Part shown: piece after piece, positions 37,412-49,165 of the stretch | Numbering within the stretch: the stretch's first letter is position 1 | How the letters are laid out: every line of letters starts with the position of its first letter | NCBI RefSeq assembly: GCF_026213295.1 | Contig: NC_079428.1 | Span: forward strand, 1,309,684-1,373,683 | Reading direction: 5' to 3' | From: Gadus chalcogrammus | Taxonomy: Eukaryota; Chordata; Actinopteri; Gadiformes; Gadidae | Length of the DNA stretch: 64,000 bases | Position numbers and translations under genes: made by a program | Notes under the pieces: generated by a model | Databases searched by the model: none | What the model saw: the letters and a program-made list of their open reading frames with translations, nothing else | What the model was told of the DNA's origin: nothing

Positions 37412-39390
37412 GAGTGTGTGTTTGGGTGGGTTGGTGGGTCGGTTGTGTGTGCGTGTGTGTGTCTGTGTTTGTGTGTGTGGGGGTGTGAGTGTTATATTGC
37501 TTGTGTGTTTGTTGCCGTGTTGATGGGTTGAGTGTGAGTGTGTGTGTGTCTGTGCGTGTGTGTCTGTGCGTTTAGAACACATTACAATCTATTTAAACAT
37601 GGATGTTTTTGTGGCCCGAAATGGGAAAACAATCTATTAATGAAACTGTGGATACTTTCTAGTTAGGCTATTGTCTCTGGCTACAGGCCAGGCATGTGCA
37701 CTAGAAGCAGACTTTAGATCAGATGTAAAAAAACAACGCTTAGCTTTGCTTTATTATTATATTTACTCAGTAGTTGGCCTCAAGTGATAAAGAAAGAGTA
37801 GCAATTAATTAGGATTCAAAAGACTGTTCATCACACTTTTTTGTTCAATTTACAATTGATTTGAAAATAAAACCAACACACCCACAAACTCAAAATAAAA
37901 AGTATGATATCACGTTTGCTGTATTGTCGCAGTAATTTACACACAATACATGCATACACACAAATATGCACATAGAGAATCCCAATGCATTGCACACAAA
38001 GCCAAATTAAAATGTGTACCTTTTTCAATATTACCAATGGGAACAACACTATAAATTAGCTTCTTTCAATGTTATGAATTTTGAGAGGCAGACGAATTGT
38101 TGTATGTTTTTGTAAACGCATCTGAAAGGCCTTTGCCCCCACACCTTTTGTGATTTCTTTTTTTGTATTGGAGGAAAATAAACAATGTTTCCTCGGTCTT
38201 GCTGTGGTTCTTCAGTCCTCCTCAGCCAATGATCTGACGCACGTACACAGTTCAACCCTTGTATTTGGAGCAGCCGTTTGTGATCAGTTGTGACCTGAGC
38301 CTTTTTATCCGCCCATCATTTGACTGAAGTCGATTTCACCCCGATATTGAAGTCCTTCAATAGCTTGGCACCCATTATGGCACTGGTCAAAGGTCAGCCC
38401 TGAGAGACAAACACACTGGGTGACTCTGGGAGGAGCAGAGCATGCTGGGAAATGGAGTACAGAGAAGCATATCTCTATGAAACCATAGAGAAGTGGTGAG
38501 AAATGTATAATCCTTTATAAATGATTATTGAGATGATTCATACTATTATTTATAAGGTTTGTTAATGATTTACAATTTAATATGTTAGTTCTTTATGAAC
38601 ACCGAATATTGCTGCAGTTCATGTTTTGTTCAGCTTGCTAGAAAGCAATTGTTAAAGGGTTGATATTACCACCGGGCGTCAGTGTGATTAGCCATGACGA
38701 GGCTAAGCACACACACCTGGTGACATAATATCACCACTTCAATTCAAAGTCTTATTGGTCACATGTTTGCAAAAATAACATTTTACACACAGTGAAATTA
38801 AAAAGGAGTCATCACTGTCATTCACTCTATGTATTTTTATGTGAGCTCATCTAAAGTAGGGACAATCTATGCCTAACTAAGAATTTAAAGATCACATTTA
38901 AAGCTGGAAAAACCTTTTTTATTACATTTTATTACAATAAAAATATTTTTTTATTACATTTATTTCACTGACGCTTTTATCAAAAGCAATGTCATAAGTT
39001 CATAAACTCATTCAACATGAAGATATGACCCAACAAGTGCAAGAATCACGCAAGTACAAACATTTAATCAGTAAGCAGAGTTCTGAATTAATCAAACCAG
39101 TAAATTCAGTTATTTAAATGTTTTCTATTAAAAAAAATATTTTAGGGTAGCGCATTTTTAGTTTGTGTCATTTCATTAGTTGGACAGTAGCCTATCAGGA
39201 AAGGTGTGGTATAATGTCATATTCTGGTCAATATTTCGATTTTATTGATCATTATTTAGCCTTGTGAAATTAAGTCTTGTTCCTTTTTTCTTACAAGTTT
39301 TCTAATAATACGAGTCAAGAGATGTTCCTATTATAGGAGAAAGCCACTAATTGCCTAGCTCCTTGAGTTTGTTAATCTGCGTCACAATCA
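37412..39390. other. Intergenic DNA, no gene seen
   Basis: A G/T-rich tract lies at 37412-37570. A short MITE (38655-38734, TAAAGGGTTGATATTACCAC start, ATAATATCACC end) and dispersed-repeat traces (38745-38800; 38955-39060 with TTTCACTGACGCTTTTATC) are present. The rest is AT-rich. Confidence 0.55.
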
Positions 39391-39394
39391 CACA

Positions 39395-41330
39395 CAGCTG
39401 CTCAGTTGGTAAAGCTGTTGGTGTTCTTTGGGTTGGTATAAGGATTATAATTTATATTACTTTGTTGTATACAAAATATATCAGGTTTCAGAAGAGAGCG
39501 TGGTTGAAGAGACTTGAACCCATGTCTCCAGAATGAGGGTGACCTGCTCTAACAACTACACCACTGAGACACTTTTCATTAAGTGGTTGGAGGTTATAAT
39601 TGACATTCAATTTCACGCGACGTGAATCGTTAAGTCAATTATGAACTCTGATTAAGTCTGAACCAGTTGCTCAGTGGGGCAGTGGATAGAGCTGTATGTG
39701 TTCTGTTCTTGAGTCGTGAATATGACCTGGGTTCAAATCCTGTCAGGAACACTCACCTTGGATTGGAGTCTTTTTCCAACAATGTCATGTGTATTGTAGG
39801 GTCAACAATGAACTTTCTCCCTTTCTAAGTCGGTGTCTCTGTGGCGCAGGTGATAGAGCTGTTGAGGATCTGTTCTGGAGACACCGGTTCGATTCCTGCA
39901 ATTGGGGGTTTTGTGAGAATCACTCTCTGGTGATTGGATGCGTGTGAATGACTGTCTCTGTGAATGGATGTGTCTGTGAATCAGTTAATTCACAGCCATC
40001 CAATCACACTGACAGTCATTGGGAATGAATGGGCGAGTGGGAATGACTGTCTGGGAGAGTGGATGACTGTGAATGAGTGCACTCATTCACAGCCATCCAT
40101 TCCCACAGACAGTCATTCGAAATGAATGTGTGAGTGAATGGACCCAATCAGCAGAGAGTCGTTCCCATAAGACCCCCCCCGTAGGAGTCAGACCGATGAC
40201 TCCAGAACAGATCCTCAACAGCTCAAACACCGAGAGGAGGGGACGTTTTGATAAACGTTGCTCTGATAGTTTACCCAAAATGTTGTACTCCCACCTGGAT
40301 CGCAGGTGGGAGGTGTCTGCGTGTTCCAGGTGAGAGTGTGTCAGGTGGGAGTTGAACCCCGGTCTCCACGACTGTTACCCAACAGCTCTCTCACATGCGC
40401 CACCGAGACACTTACTATTGAGTGGTTGGAGGTTATAATTGACATTCAATTTCACGCGACATTACTTCATGTGAAATGTCAAGTCAAATATGAACTCCGA
40501 TTATGTCTGGACTAGTTGCTCAGTGGCGCAATGGATAGAGCTGTATGTGTTCGGTTATTGAGTCGTGTATATGACCTGGGTTCAAATCCCGGCAGGAACA
40601 CTCACCTTGGATTGGAAACCTTTTCCAACAATGTCATGTGTATTGTAGGGTCAACAATGAACTTTCTCCCTTTCTAAGTCGGTGTCTCTGTGGCGCAGGT
40701 GATAGAGCTGTTGAGGATCTGTTCTGGAGACACCGGTTCGATTCCTGCAATTGGGGGTTTTGTGAGAATCACTCTCTGGTGATTGGATGCGTATGAATGA
40801 CTGTCTCTGTGAATGGATGTGTCTGTGAATCAGTTAATTCACAGCCATCCATTCACACTGACAGTCATTGGGAATGAATGGGCGAGTGGGAATGACTGTC
40901 TGTGTGAGTGGATGACTGTGAATGAGTGCACTCATTCACAGCCATCCATTCCCACAGACAGTCATTCGAAATGAATGTGTGAGAGAATGGACCCAATCAG
41001 CAGAGAGTCGTTCCCATAAGACCCCCCCCCCGTAGGAGTCAGACCGATGACTCCAGAACAGATCCTCAACAGCTCAAACACCCGGAGGGGACGTTTTGAT
41101 AAAAGTTTCTCCTTTACTTTACTACAAAAATGTTGAACACCCACCTGGATTCCAGGTGAGAATGTGTCAGGGAGTTCCAGGTGAGAGTGTGTCAGGGAGT
41201 TCCAGGTGAGAGTGTGTCAGGTGGGACTCGAACCCAGGTCTCCAGAACTGATATCCAACAGCTCTCTCACATGCGCCACCGAGACACTTACTATGATATG
41301 GTCGAAAGTTATAGTTGTCAATGACATTTT
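39395..41330. repeat. 839-bp tandem duplication carrying tRNA-like modules and inverted repeats
   Basis: Two full units (about 39582-40420 and 40421-41260) plus the start of a third are direct repeats with an 839-base period. Each unit has plus-strand tRNA-like modules (39670-39750 and 39834-39905; copies 40510-40590 and 40677-40748) with TGGCGCAGGTGATAGAG-like A boxes and GGTTCAAATCC or GGTTCGATTCC B boxes, and a minus-strand module (40335-40411; copy 41216-41289) with box B GGGTTCAACTCCC. Another minus-strand module lies at 39494-39571. Between them are nested palindromes of GAATGACTGTC/GACAGTCATTC. They resemble tRNA-Arg but do not fold as clean tRNAs. Confidence 0.8.
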
Positions 41331-41344
41331 ATGAACTTTATTGA

Positions 41345-44288
41345 ACTTACCTTTTATTGAACTTACCCCTTATGTTTTTTTTCATGACGACCAATAAAAA
41401 ACGACAGTGTTACCCCTTATGTTTTTTTCATGACGACCAATTAAAAACGACAGTGTTACCCCTTATGTTTTTTTCATGACGACCAATAAAAAACGACAGT
41501 GTTACCCCTTATGTTTTTTTTCATGACGACCAATTAAAAACGACAGTGATACCCCTTATGTTTTTTTTCATGACAACCAATTAAAAACAACAGTGTTACC
41601 CCTTATGTTTTTTTTCATGACGACCAATAAAAACGACAGTGTTACCCCTTATGTTTTTTTTCATGACGACCAATAAAAAACGACAGTGTTACCCCTTATA
41701 TTTTTTTTCATGACGACCAATAAAAAACGACAGTGTTACCCCTTATGTTTTTTTTCATGACGACCAATAAAAAACGACAGTGTTACCCCTTATGTTTTTT
41801 TTCAAGACGACCAATAAAAAACGACAGTGTTACCCCTTATGTTTTTTTTCATGACGACCAATAAAAAACGAGTTTTTTATTGGTCGTTTTTCATGACGAC
41901 CAATAAAAAACGACAGTGTTACCCCTTATGTTTTCTTTCAAGACGACCAATAAAAACCGACAGTGTTACCCCTTATGTTTTTTTTCAAGACGACCAATAA
42001 AAAACGACAGTGTTACCCCTTATGTTTTTTTTCAAGACGACCAATAAAAAACGACAGTGTTACCCCTTATGTTTTTTTTCAAGACGACCAATAAAAAACG
42101 ACAGTGTTACCCCTTATGTTTTTTTTTCAAGACGACCAATAAAAAACGACAGTTTTACCCCTTATTTTTTTTTTTCAAGACGACCAATAAAAAACGACAG
42201 TGTTACCCCTTATGTTTTTTTTCAAGACGACCAATAAAAAACGACAGTGTTACCCCTTATGTTTTTTTTCAAGACGACCAATAAAAAACGACAGTGTTAC
42301 CCCTTATGTTTTTTTTCAAGACGACCAATAAAAAACGACAGTGTTACCCCTTATGTTTTTTTTCAAGACGACCAATAAAAAACGACAGTGTTACCCCTTG
42401 TTTTTTTTCAAGACGACCAATAAAAAACGACAGTGTTACCCCTTATGTTTTTTTTCAAGACGACCCATAAAAAACGACAGTGTTACCCCTTATGTTTTTT
42501 TCATGACGACCAATAAAAAACGACAGTGTTACCCCTTATGTTTTTTTTCAAGACGACCAATAAAAAACGACAGTGTTACCCCTTATGTTTTTTTTCATGA
42601 CGACCAATAAAAAACGAGTTTTTTATTTGTCTTTTTTCATGACGACCAATAAAAAACGACAGTGTTACCCCTTATGTTTTCTTTCAAGACGACCAATAAA
42701 AACCGACAGTGTTACCCCTTATGTTTTTTTTTCAAGACGACCAATAAAAAACGACAGTGTTACCCCTTATGTTTTTTTTCAAGACGACCAATAAAAAACG
42801 ACAGTGTTACCCCTTATGTTTTTTTTCAAGACGACCAATAAAAAACGACAGTGTTACCCCTTATGTTTTTTTTCAAGACGACCAATAAAAAACGACAGTT
42901 TTACCCCTTATGTTTTTTTTCAAGACGACCAATAAAAAACGACAGTGTTACCCCTTATGTTTTTTTTCAAGACGACCAATAAAAAACGACAGTGTTACCC
43001 CTTATGTTTTTTTTCAAGACGACCAATAAAAAACGACAGTGTTACCCCTTGTTTTTTTTCAAGACGACCAATAAAAAACGACAGTGTTACCCCTTATGTT
43101 TTTTTTCAAGACGACCCATAAAAAACGACAGTGTTACCCCTTATGTTTTTTTCATGACGACCAATAAAAAACGACAGTGTTACCCCTTATTTTTTTTTTC
43201 AAGACGACCAATAAAAAACGACAGTGTTACCCCTTATGTTTTTTTTCAAGCCGACCAATAAAAAACGACAGTGTTACCCCTTATGTTTTTTTTTCAAGAC
43301 GACCAATAAAAAACGACAGTGTTACCCCTTATGTTTTTTTTCAAGACGACCAATAAAAAAACGACAGTGTTACCCCTTATGTTTTTTTTCAAGACGACCA
43401 ATAAAAAACGACAGTTTTACCCCTTATGTTTTTTTTCAAGACGACCAATAAAAAACGACAGTGTTACCCCTTATGTTTTTTTTCAAGACGACCAATAAAA
43501 AACGACAGTGTTACCCCTTATGTTTTTTTTCAAGACGACCAATAAAAAACGACAGTGTTACCCCTTATGTTTTTTTTCAAGACGACCAATAAAAACGACA
43601 GTGTTACCCCTTATGTTTTTTTTCAAGACGACCAATAAAAAACGACAGTGTTACCCCTTATGTTTTTTTTCAAGACGACCAATAAAAAACGACAGTGTTA
43701 CCCCTTATCTTTTTTTTCAAGACGACCAATAAAAAACGACAGTGTTACCCCTTGTTTTTTTTCAAGACGACCAATAAAAAACGACAGTGTTACCCCTTAT
43801 GTTTTTTTTCAAGACGACCCATAAAAAACGACAGTGTTACCCCTTATGTTTTTTTCATGACGACCAATAAAAACGACAGTGTTACCCCTTATGTTTTTTT
43901 TCAAGACGACCAATAAAAAACGACAGTGTTACCCCTTATGTTTTTTTTTCATGACGACCAATAAAAAACGAGTTTTTTATTTGTCGTTTTTCATGACGAC
44001 CAATAAAAAACGACAGTGTTACCCCTTATGTTTTCTTTCAAGACGACCAATAAAAACCGACAGTGTTACCCCTTATGTTTTTTTTCAAGACGACCAATAA
44101 AAAACGACAGTGTTACCCCTTATGTTTTTTTTTCAAGACGACCAATAAAAAACGACAGTGTTACCCCTTATGTTTTTTTTCAAGACGACCAATAAAAAAC
44201 GACAGTGTTACCCCTTATGTTTTTTTCAAGACGACCAATAAAAACGACAGTGTTACCCCTTATGTTTTTTTTCAAGACGACCAATAAA
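41345..44288. repeat. Satellite array of 46-47 bp units, about 63 copies
   Basis: Units read GACGACCAATAAAAAACGAC, AGTGTTACCCCTTATG, T8, CA(A/T). Variants are shared between distant units (loss of AT giving CCCCTTGTTT at about 42399, 43048 and 43752; CCCATAAAA at about 42465, 43115 and 43820), showing block-wise amplification. Short open frames over it are artefacts: the unit translates differently in each frame. Confidence 0.97.
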
Positions 44289-44373
44289 ATGATACTGGAC
44301 TAATTAAACTTTATTCGGGGGTTAAATGATGGCTATCTCCATGTGAGAGATCAGACATTAGATATAAACGTAC

Positions 44374-45897
44374 CTCCTGTCTGGTTAAAGCGCTTCTTCA
44401 GAATCCCCATGTTGGCTTTGAAGACCTGCTCGTTACCCTTTCTGTTTTCAGTTGCCCTCTCCAGGTAGTCTGGGACTTTGTCTCTGTTAGCCTGTCCACC
44501 CAGTCCTGTTTGGTTATGATTCTCTGGGTGTTGCTGTCGTAGTACTCAACCGGAACCTCATCCACCATCACAACTTCCACATACTCTGGGAAGGTTGAGA
44601 GTCCAGACGACGCAGTGGAGAAAAACTGCAGAGAGTGAATCACTGTAGACAGACAGACAGACAGGTTAATACATCACGGTATACAGACAGACAGAGAGAC
44701 AGACGGACAGGTTAATACAGTACATCACTGTAGACAGACAGACAGGTTAATACATCACGGTATACAGACAGACAGGGAGACAGACAGACAGGTTAATACA
44801 GTACATCACTAGTTAGGTAGGTTAATCAGTGTTTCCCCCAGTAAAAGTCTTAGTCAAGGTGGTCAAGGAGCGGGGGGGGGGGGGAGGGGGGTCTCCATTT
44901 CAATTCCATTCAAAAAGCTTTATGGCACGACCATTGTTCAGTATTACTGATGCATTATTGATCTTTATTTTTTACACCTGATGGAAGTATGTTTTCTTTC
45001 CCTACGAGAGTTTTCTACTTTGTTAATGCATAATAATTAAAAAATATTTATAAAAAAAAATATATATTTATATACATTGGTAGTCGAGGCGGGGCCCTAT
45101 TGTTGTTAGTGCGGCCGCCTTAACAACACAGTAGGCTACTGGGGGAAACACTGGGTTAATATACAGTACATCACTGTAGACGGACGGACAGGTTAATACA
45201 GGACAGTCAGAGAGACAGGTTAATACTATCCATTATATAATAATAAACGATTATTTAAATAACTATTCCAATGTTTTTATAATTGTAAGTATATTGGTGA
45301 ATTTCTGTATTCAATGACGGCATTTTAACTATCTTCAGATTGCTATCATTGGAATGATAATAATTAATATAACAAAATAATTATTATATTTCATAATGTA
45401 TTGATAGCAACGATAATAATTATATTGTTGCGTGTGCGTGTCCGTGTGCGTGCGCGCGCGTGATGATTCTCCAAGAACGTTGACGTCGAGTTAATAATAA
45501 GATTGTTAAGAGTGTTAATATAATACTTAGGAGTACACTTAAAGTACACATCAGTAGACTTAAAGTACACATTGGATTCCCTCCTAACTGAAGTCTAATG
45601 TTTGGATCTGATAATAGATTTTACATTTCGGAACGACGTCATCAATCCAGTGCGCTGGTTTCGTTTTCACAGTTGAACCCAAAATAAATGCTCTTATATT
45701 AGTTTAAATATTCACAGTAAAAGATTAATCATGAATTAATTAGAGAGGATAATCAAATGCTTTTCAACCAAATTAGGGAATCAAAGCGGAAACGAAACTT
45801 TAGAAAGATCATTCGAAAATTTAAAACTGTAATCAGTCTCACCTGAGGACACATCGTGACCAAAGACCAACAGCAGCAGCCCTATTAGTGCCTTCAT
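44374..45897 (-). pseudogene. MHC class I copy A: leader and alpha-1 only, frameshifted
   Basis: Leader exon 45843-45897 encodes MKALIGLLLLVFGHDVSS, the same as copy B. The alpha-1 exon 44374-44642 encodes IHSLQFFSTASSGLSTFPEY and YYDSNTQRIITKQDW, then loses one base (GACCAGGC in copy B, GACAGGC here, near 44491), shifting the frame; the rest of alpha-1 (VFKANMGILKKRFNQTGG) is read in the next frame. Exon length is 269, one less than a whole number of codons. No alpha-2, alpha-3 or transmembrane exon follows; the satellite begins at 44288. Upstream, homology to copy B stops at about 46022, before the promoter boxes. It cannot make a class I chain. Confidence 0.88.
44827..45153. mobile_element. 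Short hAT-like MITE in MHC copy A intron
   Basis: The inverted ends CAGTGTTTCCCCCAGTA and TACTGGGGGAAACACTG are flanked by AGGTTAAT and GGTTAATA. The same element is present in copy B (60034-61053), where it is interrupted by another element. Confidence 0.8.
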
Positions 45898-46021
45898 ATC
45901 GATGTAATCAGAAGAATAGCACGATGCGATTATCCACAGAGAGGCGAATCCGACTCCAGCATCAGACGGACTGACCAGGAAACCTGCGAACAAGAGACGG
46001 CGCGAGAGGGACAGGCTGGTC

Positions 46022-47203
46022 TCTCTGTGGGCCTAAAACACAGGAAAAGGGACGGCTTGTAATGGCTAATCTCACTCACACCTGGTGGGTGAATGTCACC
46101 CCTTTACCTGTTCACGGCATCTTATATTAGTACCTGTGCTTTTAAATACTTGACATGTTAGGCATGTTCTTGTAACATCGTTTCATAGTTCAACACAAAG
46201 GTTTACCTTTTTTCCACACCGGTGTCTAACGTGTCACTTCCTGTTATTCTCTCACGCATCTCATCTCGAAGGCGGAGAAGATCATCATGGCCCGCGCAAA
46301 GTTGTGTCGTATTTCATCCACTTTGTTTTTAACAAGTTTTATTTTGGTAATCGGCGGAAAGCCAAAGCTAATTTAAAAACACAATTTGATACATTAATGT
46401 GAACTTTTTGTGAGTCATCTTTTCAGGGTCGTACATGTTGTGTATATATAAGGTACAAGGCTGAGAGAGAGCACCACATTCATTGTTGAAAAGTGATTTT
46501 TTTTTTTTATAGCAATAAACATCAAACATCATCTTTAAACTTATTTGAACAGTTAGTGCAAATTGTGACTGCATTTTAAGAATAATTCTTAATATCAGCT
46601 TAAATACAATATTTGAATAGTTTGGTGTTAATAATTTAAATAACACATCACAATGTTCAGTAGTGTAGTCTTTAACACAAACTCTTCCTACCACAATACA
46701 ATGCAGTTGAAACGTCATTTTATTTTCTCAAACGGTGACCTTTCCACCACGTGTGAAGAGGCGTTAAAACGGGGTCAAAGGTCAACAGCTGCAGTGCTGC
46801 TGCAGCTGATTTATGATTTATTGCATCAGTGGAGAGACGTTCCCTGAGCCTGAAGTCGAGTGACATTATTGCACCCAAAATCAAACACTAGTTTCATCCG
46901 ACGTAAGATGCACACTTACGCCTATAACTTGTCTTTGTACGTCATTAAATGGACGTGAGTTGATCGGAGAATGTATGACTTTCTGAGTTTTATTTTTCTC
47001 ATATGTCCACCGGAGAAGTTTGAGTGCACGTAGAAGTCGACGGGTGAATCCCCTCCTGGTGAACTGGTATCAGCATTCACCGTGGAGGGAATACATTCGT
47101 TGGATAGTGATGTTTTGTTTTGTTCGTGTTGTTTTCGGCCTACAACAAAAGTCATTAAGGCATATTGTATTTGGGGGCTAAACGCAATTGGCTGCCTATT
47201 GGA
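46022..47203 (+). pseudogene. larp7: Duplicate of the larp7 3' end with broken last exon
   Basis: The segment matches 32000-33362. The last-exon copy (about 46260-46300) keeps TCGAAGGCGGAGAAGATCAT but its acceptor reads CAT in place of CAG, and about 45 bases including the C-terminal codons and stop are deleted. The poly(A) region follows (about 46510). It is not expressed as LARP7 on this evidence. Confidence 0.9.
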
Positions 47204-48900
47204 CCCCCCATCCCACTCCGAACCACCTCGGGTGCATTCGGGAAAGCCCCCTAACTGTCTCTGGGAGGGGGACCCCTCTTCTGCTTTCCTCACACTGGAC
47301 ACTTCGGACTGTTTGTTTGTGAGGAATTAGTCTCCAAATATGTAATATTATAACAAGTCTGTAAGGGTACCAACATGTGCTACTACTAGGAACAGGGTTA
47401 GCTTCAGGGTGCTTAGGGTTAGCGTCAGTACTGACTTCACCCAGAGGGGGCGGTGTTGAGGGGCTCATCACTGCTAAGTATCAGCAGCTGAGTGGGCAAG
47501 GGGGGCTCAGAGTTTGAGGCTGAGAGGAGAGTCCCTGGGTCAGCAGGTGAGATTCGGTGAGTTAAAGTAACCCGATGGACCAACGCTGCTGGGCGTCTTC
47601 GAGGAGAGGACCTTTGGTATTCGTGTGTACACGGTGGAGTTGAAAGGCTGGACTTAAGGCGCGGGCTGGTCGCCTGGAGACGAGGCGCCGGTGCGGCGGG
47701 ACACGGAGCGGTTGGCCTACGGTGGCTGTGGACCTGTGGTGAGTACCGCTCTGTTCTTTGGGGAAAAGGTCGCTGAGTCAGGATCGTTTGTAACTCACTT
47801 TAATTGGTGAAGGTTTGGTATGATATCTGTGAAGCTAAAGGAGGGGAATTGTATCGGCACGCCTGGAGGCTTAGCTGGGCATCTGTGGATGCCCTGCCTG
47901 GAGCGTTCTGGTCCCTTGGGCTTTGGGTTGTGACTGTAATACTTGGAGTTGGTCCCTTGTGGCTATGTGTGGGCATTGCAACTTGGTTTGTGGCTTGGTG
48001 CTGACCCTTTTCTGGCTATGTGCGGGAATTACACTTTTTTTGTGGCCTCGAGCGTCACCTGGCCTGCTGGTATCTCCAGAATTGATGCATGAATGAATGG
48101 CTCCTTGCATGAGTCGGACGCCTCTCTAGGCTCCAAGGACGTATGTGGCCTGTTAGTATGAGTGTGTGAATGTATGTCACAATTCCCTCCTTGGTCATCA
48201 CAGATGTCCATTCTACAAGCTATATAAAAGTATAAAATGTATAAAAGTATAGTCACATGGAATACACAGTGGGCTGCAAGCCTCACTCAACAACAAAGCA
48301 GTAGACATACATCACCATGTCAATCAATCATCACTAAATCAGTGGTCAAAAAAGAATTATGTCGTCCGTCATCAATCATAGATTCAAAAAGGCAAACATA
48401 TCAGTTCAATCATAGAAAACACATCAAATAATTGTTACTATGTGTGACACAAAGTGTTACACTTTCAGCATGCATTGAAAGGAAACACCACAAAAATAAG
48501 TGACGTAAGAATACATTTTAGATTCAAAAAGTCCCTTCAGACATGCATAGATTTTGAATGATTCAGGTGATCTTCTTGTATTGGTGCGCTGTATGTATGT
48601 TTGGGGTTTTGGACATTCCTGTAGTTGCTCCTGTTTGCTGTCATCAGGTCCTGTAGTTTATGAGTCCAATGTTCGTCCCTTTCTTGTCAAGGGCGCTGCT
48701 CACATGTAGAGGTTACTAGCACGACCACATGTGAGCCTCCTCCTGGCGTCCAATCGTCAACTCGCCCGTACCAGACGTTAGGAACATGTTCCCAACCGTC
48801 CAACCGGATCAGCTCGGGCCCCTCTGGTGGATCCTCGTCTGTGTTCACGGGTTCACACTTGATCTCCATGTGAGCTTGGATGGCACCTGGTGCTCCTGGA
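47204..48900. other. Gene-poor DNA between larp7 duplicate and ERV remnant
   Basis: About 47285-47375 matches larp7 intron 30697-30790 (CTCCAAATATGTAATATTAT). A GC-rich part (47490-47745) ends in a donor-like GTGG|TGAGTACC but no protein was recognised. 48130-48690 is AT-rich without features. Confidence 0.5.
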
Positions 48901-48902
48901 GC

Positions 48903-49165
48903 GCTCACCACAAACAGGTTCCCCATCGTCCGGTGAAAGCGTCATTAATGCCCGAGTTCTCTGCCATCTCTAATCTGAGGGACTGTAACCCTGCCTGCGC
49001 CCTGGCCACCAACCCATCTGGAGCTGTGTTGTTGGGGATAAAAGTACCACAGGTCGTCCCTATCATCCACACACACCTCCTTGCTCTGCCAATTACATGT
49101 CCAAGGCTCATCTAATTGTTCTGATAGTCCTTTGACTGCATCCGTGGTAAAATTGACAAACCGTT
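48903..49165 (-). pseudogene. Endogenous retrovirus envelope (TM subunit) remnant
   Basis: On the minus strand two adjacent frames carry fragments typical of fish ERV envelope transmembrane subunits: NFTTDAVKGLSEQLD near 49110-49165, then after a frame change CGTFIPNNTAPDG and LEMAENSGINDAF (48905-49111), followed by a stop. Envelope proteins mediate membrane fusion in retroviruses. The copy is old and broken by a frame shift and a stop; no gag, pol or LTR pair was recognised nearby. The minus-strand open frame at 48687-48926 may be further degraded env sequence but shows no motif. Confidence 0.7.

Noticed and set aside
39834..39905. Functional tRNA-Arg gene
   Set aside because: A and B boxes are present but the acceptor arms do not pair and the anticodon stem is poor, so it is listed only as a tRNA-like module.
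41345..44288. Many 70-90 codon open frames reading TTNKKRQCYPLCFF or RRPIKNDSVTPYVF
   Set aside because: They are translations of the 46-47 bp satellite in its three frames; unit lengths vary, so no single frame persists and there is no protein constraint.
41345..44288. Possible CRISPR array (short regular repeats)
   Set aside because: Units are contiguous without unique spacers, and the host is an animal.
47804..48004. Hydrophobic 66-codon frame (LWVVTVILGVGPLWLC)
   Set aside because: No similarity recognised and no neighbouring exons; probably chance or decayed repeat sequence.
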